From DASPKW01 sp038244055 (GTDB taxonomy: Bacteria > Planctomycetota > Phycisphaerae > Tepidisphaerales > Tepidisphaeraceae): DNA of 8,175 nt. The notes below the pieces were generated by a model, which made no database searches, was not told the origin of the DNA, and saw only the letters and a program-made list of their open reading frames with translations. Positions within the stretch are counted from its first letter, which is position 1. Each line of letters opens with the position of its first letter. The stretch is from NCBI GenBank assembly GCA_038244055.1, contig JBBRTW010000331.1, positions 1-8,175 on the forward strand, written 5' to 3'. Of this stretch, positions 1-5,905 are shown in pieces. The translations under genes were made by a program, and so were the position numbers.

Positions 1-36
1 CCTCACCCTAACCCTCTCCCGAGTACAGGAGAGGGG
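1..36. repeat. REP-like hairpin repeat at window edge
   Basis: A C/T-rich stretch with CCCTCTCC at 12-19 is followed by its exact reverse complement GGAGAGGG at 28-35, giving an 8-bp stem with an 8-nt loop. Short intergenic elements of this kind (C/T-rich arm, short loop, G/A-rich arm) are dispersed in many copies in several GC-rich bacterial genomes. Only one copy is in this window, so dispersal is inferred from general knowledge, and the element may begin upstream of position 1. There is no T-run after the stem, so it is not a classical terminator. Confidence 0.5.
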
Positions 37-56
37 ATTCAACCTGGCAGCCCCGC

Positions 57-545
57 ATGTCCGACCGACCCCCTCTCCTGAATGAAATGCCCTCCGGCGA
101 ACTGGGTCCGCGGGCGGTGGGCGATCCTTATATCATTGGCGGCGCGGTCATGCTCTTTTCGGCCGTAATGAACGGGGTCAACGGGTTTCTCGCTTCGCGA
201 GTGAACCAGGCGCAGGGGTCGGGCGAATATGGTCCAGGCTGGTCGCCGGTTGGATTTTTCCTCTACGTCGCCATGGGAATCGGTCTCTTCGCCGGCTCGG
301 TGGTGGCGCGGGCGGTGTCGCTTATTCTGATGGGAATCGCGGCCGCGCAAATCTCCGGCCAGGCGTTCAATGCCCCATTGGGGTCGCTTCATTTCGGAAC
401 GTGGCCTCTCTACACCAGTGCCGGCGCGCTGATCATCGGCTGGGCATTGATGCTCACGCCGCCGGCGCGTGGTGCCAAGACATACGTCGGGGCGGGAATG
501 GTCGTTTTAGCCCATGGGCTGTGCATCTGGGGCCTCTACCTGTAA
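57..545 (+). CDS. Small polytopic membrane protein, function unknown
   Basis: Encodes 162 residues that I do not recognise as a named family. After a roughly 20-residue polar N-terminus there are four or five hydrophobic segments, at about residues 26-47, 64-84, 86-105, 116-135 and 143-162. They are linked by short loops, with glycine-rich packing and few charged residues, so it should be an integral inner-membrane protein. A polar loop rich in Gly, Gln and Glu (about 48-62) separates the first two helices. No catalytic or binding motif is visible. The ATG at 57 has no Shine-Dalgarno sequence at normal spacing, and the GAGGGG of the upstream repeat is 20 nt away. The in-frame ATG at 87 is an alternative that would remove only polar residues. 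The gene ends with TAA 225 nt before the kinase and looks monocistronic. Hydrophobic periodicity makes a real gene likely; the function is unknown. Confidence 0.75.
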   Translation: MSDRPPLLNEMPSGELGPRAVGDPYIIGGAVMLFSAVMNGVNGFLASRVNQAQGSGEYGPGWSPVGFFLYVAMGIGLFAGSVVARAVSLILMGIAAAQISGQAFNAPLGSLHFGTWPLYTSAGALIIGWALMLTPPARGAKTYVGAGMVVLAHGLCIWGLYL

Positions 546-635
546 AGCCATCCACTTCGTCGCATGCTTATCGCGCGACAGCAACGGGACGGTAAGACAG
601 GTCACTTCCGCACAAAATGTCTTTTCCTTTCGCGA

Positions 636-663
636 TTGCGACAGCGATAAGATTTCTTACAAT
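636..663 (+). promoter_or_regulatory. Candidate sigma70-type promoter of the histidine kinase
   Basis: TTGCGA at 636-641 (4 of 6 to the -35 consensus) and TACAAT at 658-663 (5 of 6 to the -10 consensus) are separated by 16 nt. Transcription would start near 670, about 100 nt before the preferred kinase start at 770. This argues against the longest reading of that frame, which opens upstream of the promoter at 617. It is a prediction from consensus matching only. Confidence 0.4.
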
Positions 664-769
664 CAGCCGCGAGCGATTCTTGTGCCGGGCGACAATTCGT
701 GATGATTGCGTAACCTGCATGGAGCAACACCGCGCAACTGCGAGCTACCACTTTCGGCATCAAGCAATT

Positions 770-1906
770 ATGAAAGACCTCATTCTACAGTTCTTCCAGG
801 CCAAGGCGTTCCCGGAACTGGCCGCCGCAATTCGCGCGCGCATCGACTCCATCATTCAGCGGTGGGAAGTGCTTGTGAAGGAGAGCCTTCCCAATGCCGA
901 TCAATTGACCCACAAACAGCTTCGCAATGCCCTGCCCGATACGCTCGAGAAACTGGCGACAGCGCTGGAAACGACCGGGGTGCAGGCCACTCGAGAGTTC
1001 GTTGCCGAATCCAAGGAACACGGGATCGACCGCTTCGACCACGATTACAGTTTGCTGGATCTATTGATCGAGTTCGATCTGCTCCGTCCGCTGATGATGG
1101 AAGAAGCGGCGTTTCACTTGAAACGCGATATTACCCTGGGCGAAGTGATCGCGCTGAATATGGGCGTGGATCTGGCGGCCCGGCGGAGCGTCGTCGCGTT
1201 CGTGCGTTATCAGCGACAGGAGTTGGAGGTGGCGGCCGGCGCCCAGGCGAAATACCTCTCCTTCATGTCGCACGACATTCGCGGGGGGCTCAATGCAATC
1301 CTTCTGTCCGCTGAAGTGCTGCACCAGGATTTGAAGGGCGATTCCAAGTTCGTCGAGGCGCTGGAGGATGTGGAGATGATCCGCCGGAACATCCTCGACA
1401 CGGTCGGCACCATGGACCGCTTTCTCCGGGCGGAGCAGTTGCGGAGCGGAAAAGTCGTCGCCAAGCACGTGCCCCTCAATCTGCGCGAATTGGTCGACTC
1501 GGTCATTTCCGGCGCTCGGCATACGGCGGCGGCCAAGGGGCTGGACCTGGTCGTGGAGATCGAAGAAAACTGTCAGATCGAAACCGACCGCGAACTGGTG
1601 TTGACGGTGCTACAGAACCTCGTGGCCAATGCCATCAAGTATACGCAGAGCGGCCAGGTCAAAATCGCAATGGCAAAGGCGGACTCGGCATGCTCGATGG
1701 TCGTGAGCGACACCGGCCCGGGAATTCCCCCCGACCGACTCGAGCAGATGTTCATGCCCTTTGTCCGCGGAGAGACCCACGGCCAGGGGGGCGTCGGCCT
1801 GGGGCTCTACATCGCGCGCCAGGCCGCGGATGTGCTGCGCGCGACATTGTCCGCTCAATCGAAAGTCGGCGAGGGAACGACATTCACGTTGAACATTCCC
1901 GCGTAA
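770..1906 (+). CDS. Cytosolic sensor histidine kinase with RsbRD-like N-terminal domain
   Basis: The protein has 378 residues and no membrane segment or signal peptide, so it should be soluble. Residues about 5-150 are helical and resemble the RsbRD-type N-terminal sensory domain found in some stand-alone histidine kinases. The dimerisation and phosphoacceptor helix follows, with an H-box around FMSHDIRGGLN (His168 the likely phosphorylation site). The HATPase domain shows an N-box at 282-290 (QNLVANAIK), a G1 box DTGPGIP at 314-320, an F-box-like FMPFVRG at 328-334 and a G2 box GVGLGLYIAR at 341-350. All residues expected for ATP binding and autophosphorylation appear present. No response regulator is adjacent, so it is an orphan kinase. 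Its frame is open from 617, but the domain starts at 770 and a promoter-like sequence lies at 636-663. No clear SD precedes 770; ATG 719 is an alternative start. Confidence 0.9.
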   Translation: MKDLILQFFQAKAFPELAAAIRARIDSIIQRWEVLVKESLPNADQLTHKQLRNALPDTLEKLATALETTGVQATREFVAESKEHGIDRFDHDYSLLDLLIEFDLLRPLMMEEAAFHLKRDITLGEVIALNMGVDLAARRSVVAFVRYQRQELEVAAGAQAKYLSFMSHDIRGGLNAILLSAEVLHQDLKGDSKFVEALEDVEMIRRNILDTVGTMDRFLRAEQLRSGKVVAKHVPLNLRELVDSVISGARHTAAAKGLDLVVEIEENCQIETDRELVLTVLQNLVANAIKYTQSGQVKIAMAKADSACSMVVSDTGPGIPPDRLEQMFMPFVRGETHGQGGVGLGLYIARQAADVLRATLSAQSKVGEGTTFTLNIPA

Positions 1907-2006
1907 GTCGTGCTGGGACTTTGCCGGCTGCGTGAAGGTCGGCCTCGTCGAATTCAACGCGAACTAGACGCCCGCACCCCAATCGCGAATCGTGAATCAA
2001 CGCCGA

Positions 2007-2690
2007 TTACAGCTTTTTCAACACGATGTTTTTATATGCCGCCACTGTCTGGTAAGTCGTCATCCCCAGCGGGTGGGCGTTATCGATATCCGTCCGCGTG
2101 TCGATTCGCTTGCCCTCGGTTTCGGTATCGACAATCTGCTTATCATCGAGCCATGCTTCGATCTTGGTCGCGGTCACCTTGAGGCGGACGTGATACCACT
2201 GGTTCCGCTTGTAATCCTGGTTGGTGGAGGTGTCGTTGTTGGCCGCGTCGAAACCATCGATGCTGGAGATGCCCGTGAGCCCACCGCCCCAGCCGCCCAT
2301 GATGAGCGATGCGAAGGACTTGCGATATGGGAATGTCAGGCCAAGGAAAAAGTCATCGCCGCTGAGTTTCATCGCGTCGAGCTCAATTTCGTAGTCCATC
2401 GTGGGCAGTTCGCGCCCCGTCCAGGTGACGCCGCTGAGCGTGCCGCCCGCCCCGACGATGAGCTTGCCATCCTGGACCTTGACTTCCCCATCTCCGCCGA
2501 AATCGCTGGATTTCCAGTTCTTGAGGGTCTTGCCGTCGAACAGCGAGATCGTCGTCTCATCGGCCGAACCACCGGGAACAACCGCGGCGGGCATCGTTGC
2601 CGGCCCGGCATTCTTCGACCGATCGACCGGGCAGCAACCCGCGATGAAAAACCCCATTGCAAGTCCCGCCGCAGCGCGTGAAATTAACAT
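2007..2690 (-). CDS. DUF1080 / 3-keto-disaccharide hydrolase-fold lipoprotein
   Basis: The 227-residue product begins with a lipoprotein signal peptide: a short basic n-region, a hydrophobic core, and a lipobox IAGC with Cys19 as the lipid-modified residue. A linker of about 25 residues rich in Ala, Pro and Gly precedes the DUF1080 domain (about 46-227). It opens with the typical ISLFDGKTLKNWK and ends with the typical YKNIVLKKL strand; DFFLGLTF (113-120) and NQWYHVRLKV (163-172) fit its concanavalin-like beta-sandwich. Members are abundant in planctomycetes and act on, or bind, carbohydrates outside the cytoplasm; the substrate cannot be read from sequence. The frame is open back to 2939, but ATG 2690 is clearly the start because AGGAGAG (2694-2700) sits just upstream and the signal peptide begins there. 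The gene is convergent with the kinase and divergent from the GGT gene. Confidence 0.88.
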   Translation of the reverse strand: MLISRAAAGLAMGFFIAGCCPVDRSKNAGPATMPAAVVPGGSADETTISLFDGKTLKNWKSSDFGGDGEVKVQDGKLIVGAGGTLSGVTWTGRELPTMDYEIELDAMKLSGDDFFLGLTFPYRKSFASLIMGGWGGGLTGISSIDGFDAANNDTSTNQDYKRNQWYHVRLKVTATKIEAWLDDKQIVDTETEGKRIDTRTDIDNAHPLGMTTYQTVAAYKNIVLKKL

Positions 2691-2693
2691 GAA

Positions 2694-2700
2694 CTCTCCT
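2694..2700 (-). promoter_or_regulatory. Shine-Dalgarno fixing the DUF1080 start
   Basis: Read on the minus strand, AGGAGAG is followed by TTC and then the ATG at 2690. This strong ribosome binding site selects the 227-residue product over the 310-residue reading of the same frame, whose extra N-terminus shows no homology-like features. Confidence 0.75.
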
Positions 2701-2732
2701 GTAATCGTGAAGCGATAAAGAACCCACCCTTG

Positions 2733-2761
2733 AGTATCGCGAGCCATGGGCGGAGTGTCAA
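2733..2761 (-). promoter_or_regulatory. Promoter of the DUF1080 lipoprotein gene
   Basis: On the minus strand a perfect TTGACA -35 box (2756-2761) is followed after exactly 17 nt by GATACT (2733-2738, 4 of 6 to the -10 consensus). The predicted start is near 2726, giving a leader of about 35 nt that contains the strong SD. It lies in the 230-bp divergent region shared with the GGT gene; no equally good promoter was found for the GGT direction. Confidence 0.55.
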
Positions 2762-2920
2762 AGGAGACTTGAAGTCCGAACGGGTTGAAAGATGGAGGGT
2801 ATGTTGAGTGTGCGGATCGATGCAGTGGCGTCTGTCGCATCATGCTGGCATATGCGGGTATCGATTTAATCAGTTCGATCCGGTGGGGTGCAAATGGTTC
2901 CCAATCCAATCGGAGTTTCG

Positions 2921-3721
2921 ATGATCGCAACCAATCCAACGATGACCGTAGTCCTCGGACTCGGTCTGATCATCACGATGGGTCCGATTGCGATGGCCGC
3001 CGACCCGCCCAGGCCGTTTACATTCGGTCGGCCGGAGACGATCGCTGAAAATGGCATGGTTGCCAGCACGCATCCGCAGGCGGTGCATGTCGGCATCGAA
3101 ATCCTCAAGGCGGGCGGGAACGCGGTGGATGCGGCCATCGCCACCAACGCCGCGATGGGGCTGATGGAGCCGATGAGTTGTGGCGCGGGTGGCGATCTCT
3201 ATGCACTTGTTTGGGACGCCAGGACGCGAAAGCTCTATGCCCTCAACGCCAGCGGCCGGGCACCTTATGCGGCATCCATCGACTCGTTCAAGCAGAAGGG
3301 GCTCAAATCGATTCCCATCACCGGCCCGCTCTCCTGGTCGGTGCCGGGATGTGTGGACGGGTGGGATCAACTCCGCGCGAAATTTGGAACGATGACGATG
3401 GCGCAGTTGCTGGAGCCGAGCATTAAGTACGCTGAAGAGGGATTCATCGTTTCCGAGACCATCGCCGGCTTCTGGCATGCTGCCGAGCGAACCCTGAGCA
3501 AATCTCCCGATACCACCAAAACCTACCTGATCGATGGCCACGCGCCCGCCAAAGGCGCGATCTTCAAGAACCCCAACCTGGCCCGCACCTATCGCGAAAT
3601 CGCCAGGGGCGGTCGCGATGCCTTCTACAAGGGACGCATCGCCGGCGAGATCGTCAAATTCTCCGAGAATAACGGCGGCCTGTTCGCCCGGCGCGATTTT
3701 GAGGAGCACACCTCGACCTAG
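2921..3721 (+). CDS. GGT N-terminal (large subunit) fragment, truncated by TAG
   Basis: The fragment has 266 residues. ATG 2921 is chosen because GGAG (2912-2915) lies 5 nt upstream and a signal peptide starts there: a hydrophobic core at about 8-24, with likely cleavage after AMA (residue 26). The n-region oddly lacks Lys or Arg; a GTG at 2888 would lengthen it without adding basic residues. Family hallmarks include GNAVDAAIATNAAMGLMEP (about 66-84), the glycine-rich CGAGGDLYAL (about 87-96), NASGRAP and VPGCVDGW. The product stops in the segment (DFEEHTST, then stop) that leads into the conserved YRGY region. It would be exported but would lack the nucleophile and the whole small subunit. 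Confidence 0.7.
   Translation: MIATNPTMTVVLGLGLIITMGPIAMAADPPRPFTFGRPETIAENGMVASTHPQAVHVGIEILKAGGNAVDAAIATNAAMGLMEPMSCGAGGDLYALVWDARTRKLYALNASGRAPYAASIDSFKQKGLKSIPITGPLSWSVPGCVDGWDQLRAKFGTMTMAQLLEPSIKYAEEGFIVSETIAGFWHAAERTLSKSPDTTKTYLIDGHAPAKGAIFKNPNLARTYREIARGGRDAFYKGRIAGEIVKFSENNGGLFARRDFEEHTST
3719..3721 (+). other. In-frame amber codon replacing an expected Trp codon
   Basis: The context is ACC TAG GTC, translating as T-stop-V inside DFEEHTST-stop-VDPVSTMYRGY. From memory of related bacterial GGTs, the position is commonly Trp in a pattern such as S-x-W-V-x-P-(L/I/V)-S. TGG to TAG is a single G-to-A change. The next base is G rather than the C that often favours UAG readthrough, and no selenocysteine- or pyrrolysine-type context is evident. 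Confidence 0.85.
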
Positions 3722-3739
3722 GTCGATCCGGTCAGCACT

Positions 3740-4630
3740 ATGTATCGCGGATATCAGGTCTGGGAAATCCCGCCGCCGGGCCAGGGAATCTCGGTCTTGC
3801 AGATGCTCAATATTCTCGAAGGATACGACCTGAAGGCGATGGGCGCGGGCTCGGCCGATTACTGGCATGTCATGCTGGAGGCCAAGAAACTCGCCTACGC
3901 CGACCGCGCCCGCTTCTACGCCGACCCGCAGTTTGCCAAGGTGCCGACGAACGAGCTGATTTCGAAGAACTATGCCGCCCAGCGCCGAAAGCTGATCGAT
4001 ATGAGCAAGGCGGCGATGGCCGTTGAGCCGGGCAATCCGGTTCTGGGCGGCGACACGATTTATCTTTGCGTAGTCGATAAAGAGGGCAACTGCGTCTCGC
4101 TCATCCAGAGCAACTATCTCGGCTTCGGCTCGGGGCTGGTGCCGGGGGATCTGGGATTCGTCTTGCAAAATCGGGGTACACTATTCGCGCTCGATCCCGC
4201 CCACGCCAATCATCTGGAACCGCACAAGCGGCCATTTCACACCATCATTCCCGCAATGGTCACCAAAGACGACAAGCCATGGTTCGTCTTTGGCGTCATG
4301 GGGGGCGACATGCAGCCGCAGGGACATGTCGAAGTGCTCTGCAACCTGATCGATTTCGGGATGAACGTGCAGCAGGCCGGGGAAGCGCCGCGGCTGGAGC
4401 ATCTCGGCTCGGCCACGCCCACGGGACACCCGGCCAAGGGGAGCGGGACGGTGGCGGCCGAGAATCGAATCCCCGACTCTGTCGTCAAGGAACTCGAACG
4501 GCGCGGCCATCCGGTCGAACGAATCCATCACAATGGCGGCGGGTACCAGGGCATTCTCATCGAGCCGGAAACCCATCTGCTGCACGGCGGCACCGAAGCG
4601 CGCCGGGATGGGCTCGCGGAAGGATATTGA
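3740..4630 (+). CDS. GGT C-terminal fragment with catalytic small subunit
   Basis: Downstream of the TAG the frame stays open for 302 codons; the first ATG is at 3740, giving 296 residues. The fragment holds the end of the large subunit (YRGYQVWEIPPPGQG; ADRARFYADP) and the whole small subunit. That subunit starts at the Thr of GGDTIYL (residue 106 here) and continues through NCVSLIQSNYLGFGSG, LQNRG, KRPFHTIIPA, FGVMGGDMQPQGH and GGYQGILIEP to the C-terminal ARRDGLAEGY. ATG 3740 has no well-spaced SD and no signal peptide, so independent expression would put an unprocessed half-enzyme in the cytoplasm. It is more likely the broken remainder of the upstream gene than a separate gene. Confidence 0.65.
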   Translation: MYRGYQVWEIPPPGQGISVLQMLNILEGYDLKAMGAGSADYWHVMLEAKKLAYADRARFYADPQFAKVPTNELISKNYAAQRRKLIDMSKAAMAVEPGNPVLGGDTIYLCVVDKEGNCVSLIQSNYLGFGSGLVPGDLGFVLQNRGTLFALDPAHANHLEPHKRPFHTIIPAMVTKDDKPWFVFGVMGGDMQPQGHVEVLCNLIDFGMNVQQAGEAPRLEHLGSATPTGHPAKGSGTVAAENRIPDSVVKELERRGHPVERIHHNGGGYQGILIEPETHLLHGGTEARRDGLAEGY

Positions 4631-4631
4631 A

Positions 4632-4660
4632 TCGACAGCAGCCCCGCCCTGGCTTACCAT
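4632..4660 (+). promoter_or_regulatory. Candidate promoter of the GYD-domain gene
   Basis: TCGACA at 4632-4637 (5 of 6 to the -35 consensus) and TACCAT at 4655-4660 (4 of 6 to the -10 consensus) are separated by exactly 17 nt, immediately after the GGT stop at 4628-4630. The predicted start near 4667 would leave a short leader containing the SD at 4677-4682. It would let the downstream genes be expressed independently of the broken GGT gene. Confidence 0.45.
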
Positions 4661-4686
4661 GTGGCCACTCTCTCGAAAGGAGACTC

Positions 4687-4983
4687 ATGGCAACATTCAT
4701 CTCCACGATCAAGTTCACCCAACAAGGCCTCAAGGGCGTTGGCGACACCACGAAGCGCGCCGCGGCGCTGAAGGCGGCGGCGAAGAAGAGGGGCGTGAAG
4801 TTCACGGACATCTACTGGACGCTGGGCGATCACGACGGGGTGCTCATCTTCGAAGCGGCCGACGACGAGACGGCCAGCGCCTGGGTCCTCCAAATCGGGG
4901 CGATGGGAAACGTCCACACGACCACCTGCCGCGCCTTCAGCTCCACCGAGATGGACAAGATTCTGGCCAAGGCTCATGGCTGA
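4687..4983 (+). CDS. GYD-domain protein
   Basis: The 98-residue soluble protein matches the GYD domain family over its whole length: MATFISTIKFTQQG at the start, then a helix rich in Ala and Lys (about 21-36), VKFTDIYWTLGDHDGVLIFEAADDETA (about 37-63) where the G-x-(Y/H)-D motif occurs as GDHD, and a final strand-helix segment HTTTCRAFSSTEMDKIL. The fold is expected to be a ferredoxin-like dimeric alpha/beta barrel; GYD proteins are small stand-alone proteins of unknown biochemical role. The start at 4687 is fixed by AAGGAG at 4677-4682; the frame is open further upstream only as a shadow of the GGT gene. A promoter-like sequence precedes it. The phosphatase gene follows 60 nt later on the same strand, so the two may be co-transcribed. 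Confidence 0.85.
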   Translation: MATFISTIKFTQQGLKGVGDTTKRAAALKAAAKKRGVKFTDIYWTLGDHDGVLIFEAADDETASAWVLQIGAMGNVHTTTCRAFSSTEMDKILAKAHG

Positions 4984-5043
4984 TTTCAATGTCCATGCCC
5001 GTTGCAGTGTCGGCCCCGAGATGAGCCGCACCAAGAAGACACC

Positions 5044-5496
5044 ATGGACGACATGCTCTCTGAAATCGTGCAGATGGATGATTCGGGCCATCTGTTTCTG
5101 TCGGCCGCCATTCAGGATTGGAAGCCGATCACCGATCGCGGAATCAACGTCGTCATCGATCTGGAAGGCGGCGTCGATCACGGCGTGCCGGAGGTTTCCA
5201 ACGAGTTCCTCTACATCTACCTGCCGATTCACGATGGGGAATTGCCCGACCTGGATCGCCTGCATGCGGTGGCGAAACTCGGCGCGGAACTGGCGAAGCG
5301 GGGTGACCGGGTGCTGGCCCACTGCGGGCTGGGGCTGAACCGCTCGGCCCTGATGGTCGCGCTGATTCTCCGCTATCTGGGCATGGATGGCCCCGCGACG
5401 GTGGAGCGTTGCCGCCAGCGACGGCCCGGCGCGCTCTACAACGAGATTTTCGCTGATTATCTCGTCAAGGGACTTGTGCGCAGCACTCTCATGTAG
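5044..5496 (+). CDS. Dual-specificity / tyrosine-type protein phosphatase
   Basis: The 150-residue cytosolic protein has the Cys-phosphatase signature HCGLGLNRS: Cys94 as nucleophile and Arg100 binding phosphate, an exact C-x5-R spacing. The likely general acid is Asp64 in the loop PIHDGELP. A strand INVVIDLEGG (34-43) and the helix after the P-loop (SALMVALILRYLG, 101-113) complete the compact dual-specificity fold at typical minimal size. The substrate may be phospho-Ser/Thr/Tyr, but a nucleotide or lipid phosphate cannot be excluded. ATG 5044 is preferred, although its SD is weak (AAGAAG); a TTG at 5002 in the same frame is less likely, and ATG 5053 is possible. It follows the GYD gene by 60 nt and ends with TAG facing the minus-strand CPXCG gene. 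The nearby histidine kinase is in a separate unit, so a shared pathway is only a guess. Confidence 0.85.
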   Translation: MDDMLSEIVQMDDSGHLFLSAAIQDWKPITDRGINVVIDLEGGVDHGVPEVSNEFLYIYLPIHDGELPDLDRLHAVAKLGAELAKRGDRVLAHCGLGLNRSALMVALILRYLGMDGPATVERCRQRRPGALYNEIFADYLVKGLVRSTLM

Positions 5497-5560
5497 GCGC
5501 GATCAAGAAATGCGGCAGAAGCGGGAGATGCACAAAATTACTTATCGAAGCGATCGCGCC
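5496..5560. repeat. 9-bp inverted repeat between convergent genes
   Basis: GGCGCGATC (5496-5504) and GATCGCGCC (5552-5560) are exact reverse complements separated by 47 nt. They overlap the phosphatase stop codon and lie just before the end of the convergent CPXCG gene. With so long a loop and no T-run it is at best a weak bidirectional termination or mRNA-end structure. Confidence 0.3.
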
Positions 5561-5592
5561 GCCGCTACTCAACCACCAACTCCGCCGATACG

Positions 5593-5808
5593 TCATTCCG
5601 CATCCGCCCAGACGCGCGGCGGCTGGCCTTCGCCGAAGAACTCGACGTGGATGATGTTGGGATTGCAGCAGACCGGGCAATCCTCGCCGTATTCCTGCTC
5701 GGCGCCGCCGGAGCGGTCGACCGGGATGATGATCTGCTCGCCGCAGGTGGGGCAGACATAGCTGCCCTCATCCCCGGGACGGCGGCGTTTCTTCTTTCGT
5801 TTCTTCAT
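5593..5808 (-). CDS. CPXCG-type cysteine-rich zinc-ribbon protein
   Basis: The 71-residue protein carries CPTC (Cys19, Cys22) and CPVCC (Cys44, Cys47, Cys48) separated by 21 residues, with the surrounding pattern YVCPTCGE and EDCPVCCNPNIIHV typical of the CPXCG cysteine-rich family. Four of the cysteines should hold one zinc ion in a ribbon. The function of the family is not established. Unusually, the N-terminus is a run of nine Lys/Arg residues (2-10) before the ribbon, suggesting contact with nucleic acid; this is inference. ATG 5808 lacks a clear SD, but it is the only ATG before the ribbon in this frame. The opposite strand is also open here but encodes no recognisable protein. The gene is convergent with the phosphatase and divergent from the SGNH hydrolase, 97 bp away. 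Confidence 0.8.
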   Translation of the reverse strand: MKKRKKKRRRPGDEGSYVCPTCGEQIIIPVDRSGGAEQEYGEDCPVCCNPNIIHVEFFGEGQPPRVWADAE

Positions 5809-5905
5809 GCGTTCATGTTACGCCGGGAGCCGGCTCAATGGCGATCACAATAATGGACGGGGCGCGGGTTGCGGATTAGCCTGATCGCCAACGCGGAGGT
5901 GCTGA

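Larger units (their letters stand above)
2921..4630 (+). pseudogene. ggt: Gamma-glutamyltransferase interrupted by one in-frame TAG
   Basis: Reading the frame continuously gives 569 codons before the TGA, close to the usual GGT length, with a single stop at codon 267 (TAG, 3719-3721). Sequence before and after it is in the same frame and matches the family closely, so there is no frameshift or deletion. Gamma-glutamyltransferases are exported precursors that cleave themselves before a threonine; the new N-terminal Thr then cleaves or transfers the gamma-glutamyl group of glutathione and related amides. The likely nucleophile is the Thr of GGDTIYL, codon 379 (nt 4055-4057), which lies after the stop. 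Without suppression the gene cannot make an active enzyme. An ordinary TGG Trp codon would restore it by one base. A recent nonsense mutation, an assembly error and readthrough remain possible. Confidence 0.75.

Noticed and set aside
617..769. N-terminal extension of the histidine kinase
   Set aside because: The translation is Arg/His/Cys-rich and unlike the helical domain that starts at 770, and a promoter-like sequence overlaps it.
2870..4168. 432-codon open frame on the minus strand
   Set aside because: It lies antisense to the GGT gene and shows no domain or motif; the plus frame has unmistakable GGT motifs. High GC content keeps antisense frames open.
3740..4630. GGT C-terminal half as a genuinely separate gene (split enzyme)
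   Set aside because: There is no SD or signal peptide at 3740, and the TAG lies inside a conserved large-subunit segment rather than at the natural large/small subunit boundary near 4055.
5494..5853. Long open stretch after the phosphatase TAG, as if the TAG were read through into a 118-residue extension
   Set aside because: The phosphatase already has a normal family length, and the extension runs antisense to the CPXCG gene, which explains its openness. TAG as a normal stop here also argues against genome-wide reassignment of TAG.
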